Shown one piece after another: positions 1 to 8,578 of a DNA stretch of 52,454 nucleotides. Under the pieces are notes generated by a model. The model was not told the origin of the DNA, searched no databases, and saw only the letters and a list, made by a program, of their open reading frames with translations. Positions within the stretch are counted from its first letter, which is position 1; the number at the start of each line of letters is the position of its first letter. This DNA is from CAYJAQ01 sp964368275. GTDB taxonomy: Bacteria; Bacillota_I; Bacilli_A; ML615J-28; CAG-313. The DNA lies in assembly GCA_964368275.1 (NCBI GenBank), contig CAYJAQ010000003.1, forward strand, positions 1-52,454, read 5' to 3'. The position numbers and the translations under genes are program-made.

Positions 1-16
1 TCCTTACATTATATAT

Positions 17-22
17 TATAAT
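17..22 (+). promoter_or_regulatory. Likely -10 box of the first gene
   Basis: TATAAT lies about 60 bases upstream of the start codon at 82. The matching -35 would fall outside the window, so the promoter cannot be confirmed. Confidence 0.35.
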
Positions 23-81
23 ATACATAAGAAAGAAAGTCAACACTTGTTGAAAAAATAACTCAATGAAAGGAGAAAATT

Positions 82-1089
82 ATGTATAATCAATATCTAA
101 TCACAGGTGGAACAGGATTTTTAGGAAATACGGTAATAAAACAATTATTACTAAAGGGAGCAAATATAAAGGCACTAGTAATGCCAAACGATAGCTTAGT
201 GAGTATTATTCCAGAAGGGGTTGAGATTTGCTATGGCCGTGTTGATGACATCAATTCACTAGAAAACTTTTTTCAAAACTTAATGAGTGATGTGTGCTTA
301 ATCCATTCAGCGGGTATTATTTCAATATCAAGTAAGAGAAGTGAACTACTTAAAAAAGTTAATGTTGATGGTACCAAAAATGTAACCGACTTATGTTGCA
401 AATACCGGATTAAGAAGATGATTTATGTAAGTTCTGTGCACGCAATAGCGGAAAAGCCGAAAGATCAAGTTATAACGGAATCAAGTGATTTCTCAGCAGA
501 CGTTGTAAAAGGAGAATACGCTAAAACCAAAGCAGAAGCAACGGCGTATGTTTTAGCAGCTTGCAAAAAGGGACTAGATGTGAGTATAGTTCATCCATCT
601 GGAATTATTGGACCAAATGATAATGTACAAGGTAGTATTACTAAAATGATAATATCGTATTGCAAAGGCAAATTGCCCGTTGGGGTTAAAGGTGGGTATG
701 ACTTTGTAGATGTGCGTGATGTTGCTGACGGAATCATAAAATGCACAGAGCGGGGGCGAAAAGGTGAATGTTATATTCTTTCCAATTGTTTCTTAAAAGT
801 TAAAGAGCTTCTTCAAACATTAAAAATTGTAACTAATGGTAAACGTATTTTGATGTTTATCCCCCTTTGGGTTGGTAAGATGGTAGCACCTGCTTATGAA
901 AAGTATTGTAATAGAAAGAAAAAACCAGCTTACTTTACACCTTATTCAATGTTTACCTTAGGAACTAATGCTAATTTTTCACATCAAAAAGCGACGGAAG
1001 AACTTGGATATAAGCCACGTTCAATGAAGGAAACACTAATAGATACAATCGGTTGGCTAAAAAGCAAAAAGGTCATAGAAAGCAATTAA
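82..1089 (+). CDS. NAD(P)-dependent epimerase/dehydratase (extended SDR)
   Basis: This 335-residue protein has the N-terminal Rossmann nucleotide-binding motif TGGTGFLG (residues 8-15) and the catalytic pair in YAKTK (Y146, K150), with a likely catalytic Ser in YVSS (117/118). These place it in the extended short-chain dehydrogenase family, the group of sugar-nucleotide epimerases, dihydroflavonol reductases and similar enzymes. It should be a soluble cytoplasmic oxidoreductase. The substrate cannot be read from the sequence; the C-terminal substrate domain resembles the dihydroflavonol-4-reductase-like group more than UDP-sugar epimerases, but this is an impression. A strong AAAGGAG site at 68-74 sets the start. 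It is a single-gene unit closed by a hairpin terminator. Confidence 0.85.
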   Translation: MYNQYLITGGTGFLGNTVIKQLLLKGANIKALVMPNDSLVSIIPEGVEICYGRVDDINSLENFFQNLMSDVCLIHSAGIISISSKRSELLKKVNVDGTKNVTDLCCKYRIKKMIYVSSVHAIAEKPKDQVITESSDFSADVVKGEYAKTKAEATAYVLAACKKGLDVSIVHPSGIIGPNDNVQGSITKMIISYCKGKLPVGVKGGYDFVDVRDVADGIIKCTERGRKGECYILSNCFLKVKELLQTLKIVTNGKRILMFIPLWVGKMVAPAYEKYCNRKKKPAYFTPYSMFTLGTNANFSHQKATEELGYKPRSMKETLIDTIGWLKSKKVIESN

Positions 1090-1105
1090 TAATATTCAAG
1101 TAAAG

Positions 1106-1130
1106 AAGGTATCGAAGGATACCTTTTTTA
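1106..1130 (+). terminator. Intrinsic terminator after the SDR gene
   Basis: A perfect 8-bp stem (AAGGTATC / GATACCTT) with a GAAG loop is followed by a T run. Confidence 0.85.
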
Positions 1131-1133
1131 AAA

Positions 1134-1293
1134 TCTAAAAGCAACCTTTTTCTAAAAGCAACCNNNNNNNNNNNNNNNNNNNNNNNNNNNNNNNNNNNNN
1201 NNNNNNNNNNNNNNNNNNNNNNNNNNNNNNNNNNNNNNNNNNNNNNNNNNNNNNNNNNNNNNNTCTAAAAGCAACCTTTTTCTAAAAGCAACC
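1134..1293. repeat. 17-bp tandem repeat interrupted by an assembly gap
   Basis: The unit TCTAAAAGCAACCTTTT occurs at 1134-1150 and 1264-1280, each followed by a 13-base partial copy (1151-1163, 1281-1293). The 100-N gap lies between them, so the array is probably longer than shown. It ends four bases upstream of the copA -35 box. If the array is perfect, the missing length is 4 + 17k bases. Confidence 0.9.
1164..1263. other. Assembly gap (100 N)
   Basis: Exactly 100 N, the usual placeholder for a gap of unknown size, inside the 17-bp tandem repeat. Confidence 0.98.
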
Positions 1294-1296
1294 AAA

Positions 1297-1325
1297 TTGA
1301 TAAAAATGACAAATTGTGGTATAAT
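1297..1325 (+). promoter_or_regulatory. copA promoter
   Basis: TTGATA (1297-1302), 17-base spacer, TATAAT (1320-1325). Transcription would begin near 1332, leaving only about 9 bases before the copA start codon. I see no CopY box or other copper operator. The -35 directly follows the 17-bp repeat array. Confidence 0.75.
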
Positions 1326-1340
1326 AAAAATGGTGATAAT

Positions 1341-3815
1341 ATGAAACAAAAATACACGATAAAAGGTATGAGCTGTGCTGCGTGTGCCGCTCATATTGAA
1401 AAAGCGGTTGATCATCATGATGACGTTAGAAATTGTTCAGTAAGTCTTATGACTAGTACAATGATTGTCGAATATGATGAAAGTAAAATAAATGATAATG
1501 ATATTATCCAATTAGTTACACAAAGTGGTTATTCAGCCGAAGTTGCTAGTAAAGATAATGGTGATAGTGCTTTATTAAAAGCTGAGAAAGCGATGCAAAA
1601 AAGATTAATTATCTCACTAGTTTTGATGTTAGTCGTCATGTATGTAGCGATGGCTCATATGTTGAAGTTACCGATGCCAACTTTTCTTTTAGGATATGAG
1701 AATGCCTTAATCTTTACGATTCTTCAATTAGTGCTTTGTCTACCAGTGCTTTGGATCAATCGTAGTTATTTTATTAATGGTTTTCGAAACCTATTTAAGT
1801 TACATCCTAATATGGATAGTTTGATTGCTGTAGGCTCATCAGCATCATTAATATACGGAGTAGTTGCTATTTTTTTGATTGGTTATTATCAAAGTATTAA
1901 TAATGTAGCAATTGTTGAGGAATATCTTCATAATCTATACTTTGAGTCGGCGGTAATGATATTAACCCTTGTTACTCTAGGCAAATATTTGGAGAGTAAA
2001 TCTAAACAGAAGACAGGGACAGCAATTCAAAAGCTTGTCAATCTAGCACCAAATATTGCAATACTTGAAGTAGATGGCAAGGAAGAGACATGGCCAACAA
2101 GTCAATTAAAAGTTGGTGATATTGTAATTGTTCGTCCGGGTGAAGCGGTTTCTGCAGATGGCGAAGTAATATTTGGAGAAACATACATTGATGAATCGAT
2201 GGTGACAGGTGAAAGTGTCGCAGTAATTAAGAAAGTTGGCGATATTGTAATTGCGGGAACTATTAATAAAAGTGGGTATATAAAACTGCGAGTAACCTTA
2301 GTAGGCGATGATACAACGCTTGCTAAAATCATTGCTTTAGTTGAAAATGCCAATACGACCAAAGCACCGATTGCAAAACTTGCGGATAAAATTGCGGGGG
2401 TATTTGTCCCAATTGTTATTGCAATTAGTATTATTAGTTTAGTTTGCTGGCTATTAGCGGGCGCAACTTTTGAATTTGCGTTTAGCATTGCTATTGCAGT
2501 ACTAGTAATATCTTGTCCGTGTGCCTTGGGTTTAGCTACACCAGTTGCTATTATGGTTGCTACCGGCAAGGGTGCAGAGAATGGAATATTAATTAAATCA
2601 AGTGAAGCACTTGAAATGTCATCTCACATTACTACGGTTGTGTTTGATAAAACGGGCACGATTACGTTGGGAAGCCCCGAGGTACTCGATATTGTTCCCT
2701 TCATGGTTAGTGAAGAAGAACTCCTTGTTATTACTTCCTCACTTGAAAAATACAGTGAGCACCCCCTTGCTCAAGCAGTTATGCTAGCAGCGAATCAAAA
2801 AGGGATAGATGTAATAGAAGTTGAAAATTTTAAAAGTATTAGTGGTTTAGGCCTTAGTGGTGTACTTCATGGGGTGACTTACTATGTTGGTAGTTTGAAG
2901 TTGATTACTGGAGTTACCAGCATAAGTGAAGATTTAATCGAAATGGTCGATAAATATAATAAAGATGCCAAAACGGTGTTAATAGTTGCTAACTTAAAAG
3001 AAGTATTAGGACTTATTACTGTGGCTGATACTATACGTCCTACTAGCAACAAAGCAATTAATGCTTTACAAAAAAGTGGATTAAAGTTGGTAATGCTAAC
3101 CGGCGACAATGCTGAAGTGGCTCTTTCAATTGCTAAAAAAGCAGGGATTAAAGAAGTAATTGCTAATGTAATGCCCGAAAACAAAGATGAACAGATCTTA
3201 AATCTCCAAGAAAATGGCGAACGAGTAATGTTTGTTGGTGACGGTATTAATGATGCTCCAGCGCTAGCTCGCGCTGATGTAGGTGTAGCAATTGGGGCTG
3301 GAACTGATATTGCTATTGAAAGCGCTGATGTAGTCTTAGTAAAAAGTGATCTGCAAGATGTGGTAACCCTTATTGAACTAAGTCAGAAAACGATAGTGAA
3401 CATTAAAGAAAACTTATTTTGGGCTTTCTTCTATAATTCATTAGGTATTCCGCTAGCAGCAGGGGTTTTCTACAGTTTGTTACAGTGGAAACTAAATCCA
3501 ATGTTCGCAGCCGCAGCGATGAGCTTATCAAGTCTCTTTGTTGTTGGTAATGCTCTACGCTTAAAACTATTTAAACCAAACCAGAAAGGAAAAAATAATA
3601 TGGAACAAAAAACAATTATTAAAATTGATGGCATGAACTGCACTCATTGCTCAAGTCGCGTTGAAAGTGCCCTAAAGGGACTAGACGTTATTGATGCTAA
3701 AGTTAACCTTAAGAAAAAAGAAGCAGTGCTTGTTTCTAATGTTGATTTTGATGATGCAACAATTGCCCGAGTAATTGAAGAATTAGGATATAAAGTAAAA
3801 GAAATAAAACACTAG
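1341..3815 (+). CDS. copA: Copper-exporting P1B-type ATPase fused to a C-terminal CopZ domain
   Basis: Cu(I) export ATPase of the cytoplasmic membrane. Visible from the N terminus: a heavy-metal-binding domain (GMSCAAC, C12/C15), membrane helices, the actuator TGES, the CPC metal site (392-394), the phosphorylation motif DKTGT (D436), the SEHPLA histidine motif, the TGDN and GDGINDAP hinge, and a final helix pair. The reading frame then continues into a complete second metal-binding domain (GMNCTHC, C767/C770) that looks like a free-standing CopZ chaperone. The ATG at 1341 is chosen because a longer TTG-started version would begin inside the promoter. The total of 824 residues is longer than usual because of the C-terminal chaperone. 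The CPC motif fits Cu+ or Ag+. Confidence 0.93.
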   Translation: MKQKYTIKGMSCAACAAHIEKAVDHHDDVRNCSVSLMTSTMIVEYDESKINDNDIIQLVTQSGYSAEVASKDNGDSALLKAEKAMQKRLIISLVLMLVVMYVAMAHMLKLPMPTFLLGYENALIFTILQLVLCLPVLWINRSYFINGFRNLFKLHPNMDSLIAVGSSASLIYGVVAIFLIGYYQSINNVAIVEEYLHNLYFESAVMILTLVTLGKYLESKSKQKTGTAIQKLVNLAPNIAILEVDGKEETWPTSQLKVGDIVIVRPGEAVSADGEVIFGETYIDESMVTGESVAVIKKVGDIVIAGTINKSGYIKLRVTLVGDDTTLAKIIALVENANTTKAPIAKLADKIAGVFVPIVIAISIISLVCWLLAGATFEFAFSIAIAVLVISCPCALGLATPVAIMVATGKGAENGILIKSSEALEMSSHITTVVFDKTGTITLGSPEVLDIVPFMVSEEELLVITSSLEKYSEHPLAQAVMLAANQKGIDVIEVENFKSISGLGLSGVLHGVTYYVGSLKLITGVTSISEDLIEMVDKYNKDAKTVLIVANLKEVLGLITVADTIRPTSNKAINALQKSGLKLVMLTGDNAEVALSIAKKAGIKEVIANVMPENKDEQILNLQENGERVMFVGDGINDAPALARADVGVAIGAGTDIAIESADVVLVKSDLQDVVTLIELSQKTIVNIKENLFWAFFYNSLGIPLAAGVFYSLLQWKLNPMFAAAAMSLSSLFVVGNALRLKLFKPNQKGKNNMEQKTIIKIDGMNCTHCSSRVESALKGLDVIDAKVNLKKKEAVLVSNVDFDDATIARVIEELGYKVKEIKH
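3600..3815 (+). CDS. copZ: Possible internally initiated CopZ copper chaperone
   Basis: In frame within copA, an ATG at 3600 is preceded by AGAAAGGA (3583-3590) at normal spacing, the same type of ribosome site seen before separate genes here. The 71 residues from this ATG match the length and fold of CopZ (a metal site GMNCTHC and a terminal ELGYKV segment). The parsimonious reading is that a copA-copZ gene pair lost its stop codon but kept the copZ start site, so both a fusion and a free chaperone may be made. Internal initiation is inferred, not shown. Confidence 0.5.
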   Translation: MEQKTIIKIDGMNCTHCSSRVESALKGLDVIDAKVNLKKKEAVLVSNVDFDDATIARVIEELGYKVKEIKH

Positions 3816-3837
3816 TAATATATGAAAGAAGGATAAT

Positions 3838-4548
3838 ATGAACGAAACACCAGATGTTAAATCAACCTTTAAAATAGTCGATTTAATAGTAGCAATTGTA
3901 TTATATTTTGGCTTATTTGCTATTAACATTATTGTATACAATGTTTTCTACAATAAACAGTATATTGTTATCTTTAATATTAATTTCACTAATGAATTAC
4001 TGCTCGCGGTAATAGCTTTTATTATTATGGTACTTTTATTTCTTTACATTAAATTACGCAAGTTTAAACTTAGTGATTTTTGGATTAGTTTTAAAAACGT
4101 TAAGAAAGCTTTAATCATGAGTGCCATAGTTAGTGGTGTACTAATTGTCTTAGTTTTATTTAGAGCTATTGTCGTAAACAAGAATACTGATATTCTCAAA
4201 TATGATTTTTCTTTTTATTTTAAAAAAGGTCTATATATTCTCTTTTTTGTTGCTTTGTATGAAGAAGTTATTTTCCGCGGATTTTTTACTGCCGTTTTTC
4301 GAGCAAAGATAAAAAAAGAAATACTATCAGTTGTTATTGTCGGTATTATGTTTGCCTTCTTACACCTTGTTTCTTTAACTACGAATGAGACAACAATTAT
4401 CGAAATGCTAAAGAATAATTTTCTACAGCTATTTATGCTTTTCGGTTTACATTTTGTTTTTTGGTATTTTGCTGATCGCTATGAAAGTATTTTGCCATCA
4501 GTTATAATTCACTTTGTCTGGAATTTTATGATGTTTATCATTATATAG
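3838..4548 (+). CDS. CPBP-family intramembrane metalloprotease
   Basis: This 236-residue, very hydrophobic protein has several membrane helices and the CPBP (CAAX protease / bacteriocin-processing) signature: EEVIFRGF (E142, E143, R147), a second motif FAFLHL with H176, and a third near the C terminus (IHFVWNF). In this family these residues form the metal-dependent active site in the membrane. Roles include bacteriocin self-immunity and peptide processing; the substrate here is unknown. It follows copA by 22 bases with a ribosome site AGAAGGA, so it is probably cotranscribed, though a link to copper is not implied. A terminator follows. Confidence 0.85.
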   Translation: MNETPDVKSTFKIVDLIVAIVLYFGLFAINIIVYNVFYNKQYIVIFNINFTNELLLAVIAFIIMVLLFLYIKLRKFKLSDFWISFKNVKKALIMSAIVSGVLIVLVLFRAIVVNKNTDILKYDFSFYFKKGLYILFFVALYEEVIFRGFFTAVFRAKIKKEILSVVIVGIMFAFLHLVSLTTNETTIIEMLKNNFLQLFMLFGLHFVFWYFADRYESILPSVIIHFVWNFMMFIII

Positions 4549-4550
4549 AA

Positions 4551-4577
4551 AAACTAAGATTGTCTTAGTTTTTTTCT
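4551..4577 (+). terminator. Intrinsic terminator of copA-CPBP unit
   Basis: A 9-bp perfect stem (AAACTAAGA / TCTTAGTTT) with a 3-base loop is followed by T-rich sequence. Confidence 0.88.
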
Positions 4578-4589
4578 TTTTCTTTTTAA

Positions 4590-4618
4590 TTTACTAAAAT
4601 GGTGAAAAAGTGTATAAT
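4590..4618 (+). promoter_or_regulatory. Promoter of the ABC exporter pair
   Basis: TATAAT at 4613-4618 with a weak TTTACT 17 bases upstream (4590-4595). It overlaps the alternative GTG at 4610, arguing that translation starts further down at 4646. Confidence 0.6.
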
Positions 4619-4645
4619 ACTAATATCAAGAAAGGAAAGAAGACA

Positions 4646-6388
4646 ATGAAAGATGCTTTTAAACATTTAAAGTGGTTTTTTAAGTTAGAGTGGAAAAAGT
4701 ATTTATTGTGTGCTTTTTTCCTCTTAACGGTTTCCATATTACCCGTCTTTCCAGCAAAGTTTTTGGGAATGGCAATTGATGAAATTGTTTTTAAAACAAT
4801 TACGGTTAATAAACTTATCTTATATAGTATTGGCTTAGTAGCGTTTCCGGTTGTTACCTATTTGGCTAATATTATTTATCACTACACTATCAACTATTTA
4901 GGACATGATTTGTCATACAAACTACGTGAGCAGTATATTGAACACCTTTTTGATCTTGACTCTGAGATCTATGAAGAGTATACCAAAGGTGATTTAATTG
5001 CCCGGGCTACTAATGACTTGCAAAGTATTACACTGCTTGCTACAAGCTTTTTACAATCGGTAGTTTATTTTAGCGCTTTAATTGGGGCATCAATTACAAT
5101 GATGCTAATCATTAGTCCCCTTCTGACGGTTTGTGCTGTTTCGTTTATGCCTATTGCTATTTTTTTCTTAAATAAGAAGCGACTAAAGAAACGTCAATAC
5201 TACAAAATCCATCATGAAATATATGCCAACATGACTGAGAGTGTTCTAGAAACAATTGAAGGCTCAAAGACTATTAGAGCATATGGCCAAGAAGATAATG
5301 ATTTTATGCGGACAAAACGGGCCATTGATGCTGATATCGATTCTTGGTGGAAGATTTTAAAGTTTGAATCAATCTATTCACCTTTGTTTGAACTTGTTTA
5401 TGTAGTTGCTTATATGATAGCTATTTCACTCGGCAGTTACTTAGTAATCGGTGGAACGATTTCAGCTGGTAGTTTAGTAACCTACTTAATTTATGTAACG
5501 ATGCTATATAACCCCCTTATCGGGTTAAGTGGTATATTAAATAATGTTAATAATATTAATATTGCGGAAAAGCGTTATTACGAGATAATGCAAAAAGAAC
5601 CAAAAGTGAAAGATATCGATGAGCCACGCACAATCTTGAAATTTAAAAAGATTGATTTTAAGGATGTCAGTTTTAAATATGAATTTGATAACTTTAATGT
5701 TATTGAAGACATTACTTTCACCATTAATTCAGGAGAGACAATTGGTATTGTCGGCCCAACTGGCTCTGGTAAATCAACCCTTATTAGACAATTATTACGA
5801 CAATTTAATGTAACAAGTGGCGAGATTTTAATTGATGGTGTTGATATTTCAAACTACAAATTAGAAGATATTCATAATTTGGTGGGATATGTTCCCCAAG
5901 AACACATCTTGTTTAGAAGAAGTGTTGATGATAATATACTAATTGGGAACCCTTCGGCTACTGCTTCGCAGATTCGCAAAGCCGTAACTATATCAGATTT
6001 TAGAAAAGATTTGGAACATTTACCATATGGCAGTTCAACAATGGTTGCTGAATTAGGAGGATCTTTATCAGGCGGACAACAACAACGGTTATCAATTGCT
6101 AGAGCCCTCGTAAAAGATCCCGAAATTCTAATTTTAGATGATTCACTTAGTGCGGTTGACGCGATAACGGAACGTAATATCATTGAACAACTACGTGATA
6201 AGCGTAGTAAAAAGACTAACATAATTGTTACTCATCGTTTCTCAGCTATTGCTAAAGCCGATAAGATTATTGTCCTTGAAAATGGTAAAATCACAAGAAT
6301 TGGTAATCACGAGGAATTGCTTAAAGATGACAATTGGTACAAGTTACAATACTTGAAGCAGATAAAAGGTGATAGCTATGTGGACTAA
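4646..6388 (+). CDS. ABC exporter half-transporter, BmrC/YheI-like
   Basis: A 580-residue type I exporter subunit: six membrane helices followed by an ATPase domain with Walker A GPTGSGKST (370-378), the Q-loop in YVPQEH, an intact signature LSGGQ (474-478), Walker B ILILDD and the H-loop THR. The catalytic Glu after Walker B is Asp (D499). In heterodimeric exporters such as Bacillus BmrCD or Thermotoga TM287/288 this marks the degenerate ATP site, and the overlapping next gene supplies the partner. The length matches Bacillus YheI/BmrC. The ATG at 4646 is set by AAAGGA at 4631-4636. Probable substrates are drugs or lipophilic compounds. Confidence 0.88.
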   Translation: MKDAFKHLKWFFKLEWKKYLLCAFFLLTVSILPVFPAKFLGMAIDEIVFKTITVNKLILYSIGLVAFPVVTYLANIIYHYTINYLGHDLSYKLREQYIEHLFDLDSEIYEEYTKGDLIARATNDLQSITLLATSFLQSVVYFSALIGASITMMLIISPLLTVCAVSFMPIAIFFLNKKRLKKRQYYKIHHEIYANMTESVLETIEGSKTIRAYGQEDNDFMRTKRAIDADIDSWWKILKFESIYSPLFELVYVVAYMIAISLGSYLVIGGTISAGSLVTYLIYVTMLYNPLIGLSGILNNVNNINIAEKRYYEIMQKEPKVKDIDEPRTILKFKKIDFKDVSFKYEFDNFNVIEDITFTINSGETIGIVGPTGSGKSTLIRQLLRQFNVTSGEILIDGVDISNYKLEDIHNLVGYVPQEHILFRRSVDDNILIGNPSATASQIRKAVTISDFRKDLEHLPYGSSTMVAELGGSLSGGQQQRLSIARALVKDPEILILDDSLSAVDAITERNIIEQLRDKRSKKTNIIVTHRFSAIAKADKIIVLENGKITRIGNHEELLKDDNWYKLQYLKQIKGDSYVD

Positions 6389-8405
6389 TATTAAAAGAAT
6401 GTTCAAAGTGGCTAAGCCCCATATTTGGCTTACTTATGTAAGTATTGCGATGATACTAGTTATTCAAGTATTAGGTTTCATTTCACCCCTCTTAGTTAAG
6501 AGTGTTCTTGATGACTGTTTACTAGGAATTGAATACCCGTGGGTGGAAGTAACTAGTGCTACGAATAATACAGTTCATTACAATAATCATTATTATAAAC
6601 AAGTACGTGACCTAGATCAAAATGATGAGATTATTAAGCCAATTAGCATAGTAATATATCAAGATAATTACTACTTAATTTCAGAAGAAGCTGTCGAAGG
6701 CCGGGTAAGTTTAGCTGATGGTAAACTACTTGTGACTAATGATGATGGAGTTTATCAATATGATTATGAAGTAATTAATGCTAAAGATATTTCATTATTC
6801 TACCATCCAATTAGATTAACCCTGTTAATTGTTTTAATTCTTCTAGGAATTAAAATGATTGTTACTGTAATATGTACATATATTCAACATATTGCGACAA
6901 ACAAAATGGTTAATCATATGGCTCGAGCAGGCCGAACAGCAGCGATAAGAGCGTGTGAGCGATTACCAATTGCTGAATATGAAAAAGAACCAGCTGGTAA
7001 GATGGCATCTAGGATTACTCATGATGTTGATGGTTTAATTATCATGTATCGTCAATGTATTAATGTTTTCCTAAGCGTCGTATTAAGCTTTATCTTTGCA
7101 TATGTCGGAATGTTCTATTTGAATCCTAAACTTGCCTTATTATCGTTCTTGATTTATCCGATTGCGGCACTATGGATTTTTATTTACTTACGATATTTAA
7201 AGAAGATTGTTGAAAAGGTTAATGAGATTCGCAGTTTATTAACAGCGAAGATTAACGAAATCATTAATGGTATTCAAATCTTACAAGTCTTTAACTTTAA
7301 ACACAAAACGCTTGATGAGTTTAACCAAATTAGTAAGAACTATAAAGATGAACAATTAAAAGAAGTTAAACTCCATATAACGGGTGGTTGGAATTTAATT
7401 AATATAATTAAGTCAGCAATCACAGCTTTAATTGTTGTTTATTTTGGTATTCAAAGCACGAACATTGCAGGCGTAGTAGTAACAGCTGGTTTGATTTATG
7501 CCTACAATGAATATCTTTTGAAGATCATTGAACCAATTAATATTCTGTTTAATCAGATTGGCCCGTTTCAACATGCAAATGTTCAGATTAGTAGAATCTA
7601 CAAGTTAATTGAAGCTGATTTGGAGTCAGATGAAAAGACAAGTATTGATCGTTATCATGGTGATATTCGCTTTGATAATGTTTGGTTTGCTTATGAAGAG
7701 AATGAGTATGTACTAAAAGGTGTAAGCTTTAATATAAAAGCAGGTCAACTAGTTGGCTTAGTTGGTCATACGGGTAGTGGTAAGAGTTCACTGATGAATT
7801 TGCTATTACAATTCTACAATTTACCAAGTGAACACAACGGCAAAATCTATGTTGATGATATGGATATTTCGCAGATTCCTAAGCGTACCTACCGTGAACA
7901 CATTGGTATTGTTCTTCAAGAGCCAGTACTCTTTGAAGGAACACTCGCCAGCAATATTCGCTTTGGTAAAGAGAATGTTAGTGATGAACAAATCACAAAA
8001 GTATTGTATGATATGGGCGGGGAGCGGTTATTAGGAAAGTTTAAAAACGGTTTAGCCGAACCAATTACGCGTTCAGGCAATAATATGAGCCTTGGTGAAA
8101 AGCAAATTGTCTCTTTAGCACGAGCAATTATTCAGGATCCGGCAATTCTAATTATGGATGAGGCTACTTCTCATATCGATTTAGAAACGGAAGAAATTAT
8201 TAAACGCGCCTTAAACATTGCATGCAAAAATCGTACTGTCATTGTTATTGCTCACCGTCTATCGACAGTCTACAATGCTGATAAAATTATTGTTTTAGAA
8301 AATGGTCTTAAAGTAGAAGAAGGCACTCACGATGAATTAGTTGCTAACAACAAAGTATATGCAAATATTTATCGTGCTCAAGTAGCTAACGATAACAATG
8401 AATAA
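6378..8405 (+). CDS. ABC exporter half-transporter, BmrD/YheH-like
   Basis: Partner subunit of 675 residues. Between the first two membrane helices there is an insert of about 100 residues (roughly 45-145), rich in Tyr, Asn and Asp, which would lie outside the cell. An extracellular domain in this place is typical of BmrD. The ATPase domain has Walker A GHTGSGKSS (463-471) and an intact catalytic Glu (MDEATSH, E595), but the signature is altered to SLGEK (571-575). Together with the Asp in the partner this gives one canonical and one degenerate ATP site. The start at 6378 overlaps the previous gene by 11 bases, with AAAGGTG as ribosome site. Confidence 0.88.
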   Translation: MWTNIKRMFKVAKPHIWLTYVSIAMILVIQVLGFISPLLVKSVLDDCLLGIEYPWVEVTSATNNTVHYNNHYYKQVRDLDQNDEIIKPISIVIYQDNYYLISEEAVEGRVSLADGKLLVTNDDGVYQYDYEVINAKDISLFYHPIRLTLLIVLILLGIKMIVTVICTYIQHIATNKMVNHMARAGRTAAIRACERLPIAEYEKEPAGKMASRITHDVDGLIIMYRQCINVFLSVVLSFIFAYVGMFYLNPKLALLSFLIYPIAALWIFIYLRYLKKIVEKVNEIRSLLTAKINEIINGIQILQVFNFKHKTLDEFNQISKNYKDEQLKEVKLHITGGWNLINIIKSAITALIVVYFGIQSTNIAGVVVTAGLIYAYNEYLLKIIEPINILFNQIGPFQHANVQISRIYKLIEADLESDEKTSIDRYHGDIRFDNVWFAYEENEYVLKGVSFNIKAGQLVGLVGHTGSGKSSLMNLLLQFYNLPSEHNGKIYVDDMDISQIPKRTYREHIGIVLQEPVLFEGTLASNIRFGKENVSDEQITKVLYDMGGERLLGKFKNGLAEPITRSGNNMSLGEKQIVSLARAIIQDPAILIMDEATSHIDLETEEIIKRALNIACKNRTVIVIAHRLSTVYNADKIIVLENGLKVEEGTHDELVANNKVYANIYRAQVANDNNE

Positions 8406-8409
8406 AAAT

Positions 8410-8443
8410 AAGATTTAGCTTCAAATTGCGGCTAAATCTTTTT
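8410..8443 (+). terminator. Intrinsic terminator of ABC exporter operon
   Basis: A 10-bp perfect stem (AAGATTTAGC / GCTAAATCTT), 11-base loop and T run. Confidence 0.88.
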
Positions 8444-8514
8444 CCTTATTATATATAAGTAGTGATAAAGCAAATCATATGTTTATTTGCCTAGTTAATA
8501 ATAGTGTGTAAATT

Positions 8515-8544
8515 CTTGTATATTTACAGGAATTATGGTAAAAT
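8515..8544 (+). promoter_or_regulatory. Promoter of the DUF2130-plsX unit
   Basis: TTGTAT (8515-8520), 18-base spacer, TAAAAT (8539-8544) with a TG one base upstream, an extended -10. Confidence 0.5.
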
Positions 8545-8578
8545 AACTATAGTAGATAAATTGAGAGGAGTGCGCATT

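Noticed and set aside
1134..1293. CRISPR array
   Set aside because: The 17-bp units are adjacent with no spacers; the pattern is a simple tandem repeat.
1152..1418. Minus-strand open frame across the first assembly gap
   Set aside because: It exists only because N codons are translated as X, and it runs through the repeat and the copA promoter.
2102..2569. 155-residue minus-strand open frame inside copA
   Set aside because: It lies opposite an intact, motif-rich gene and has no family resemblance.
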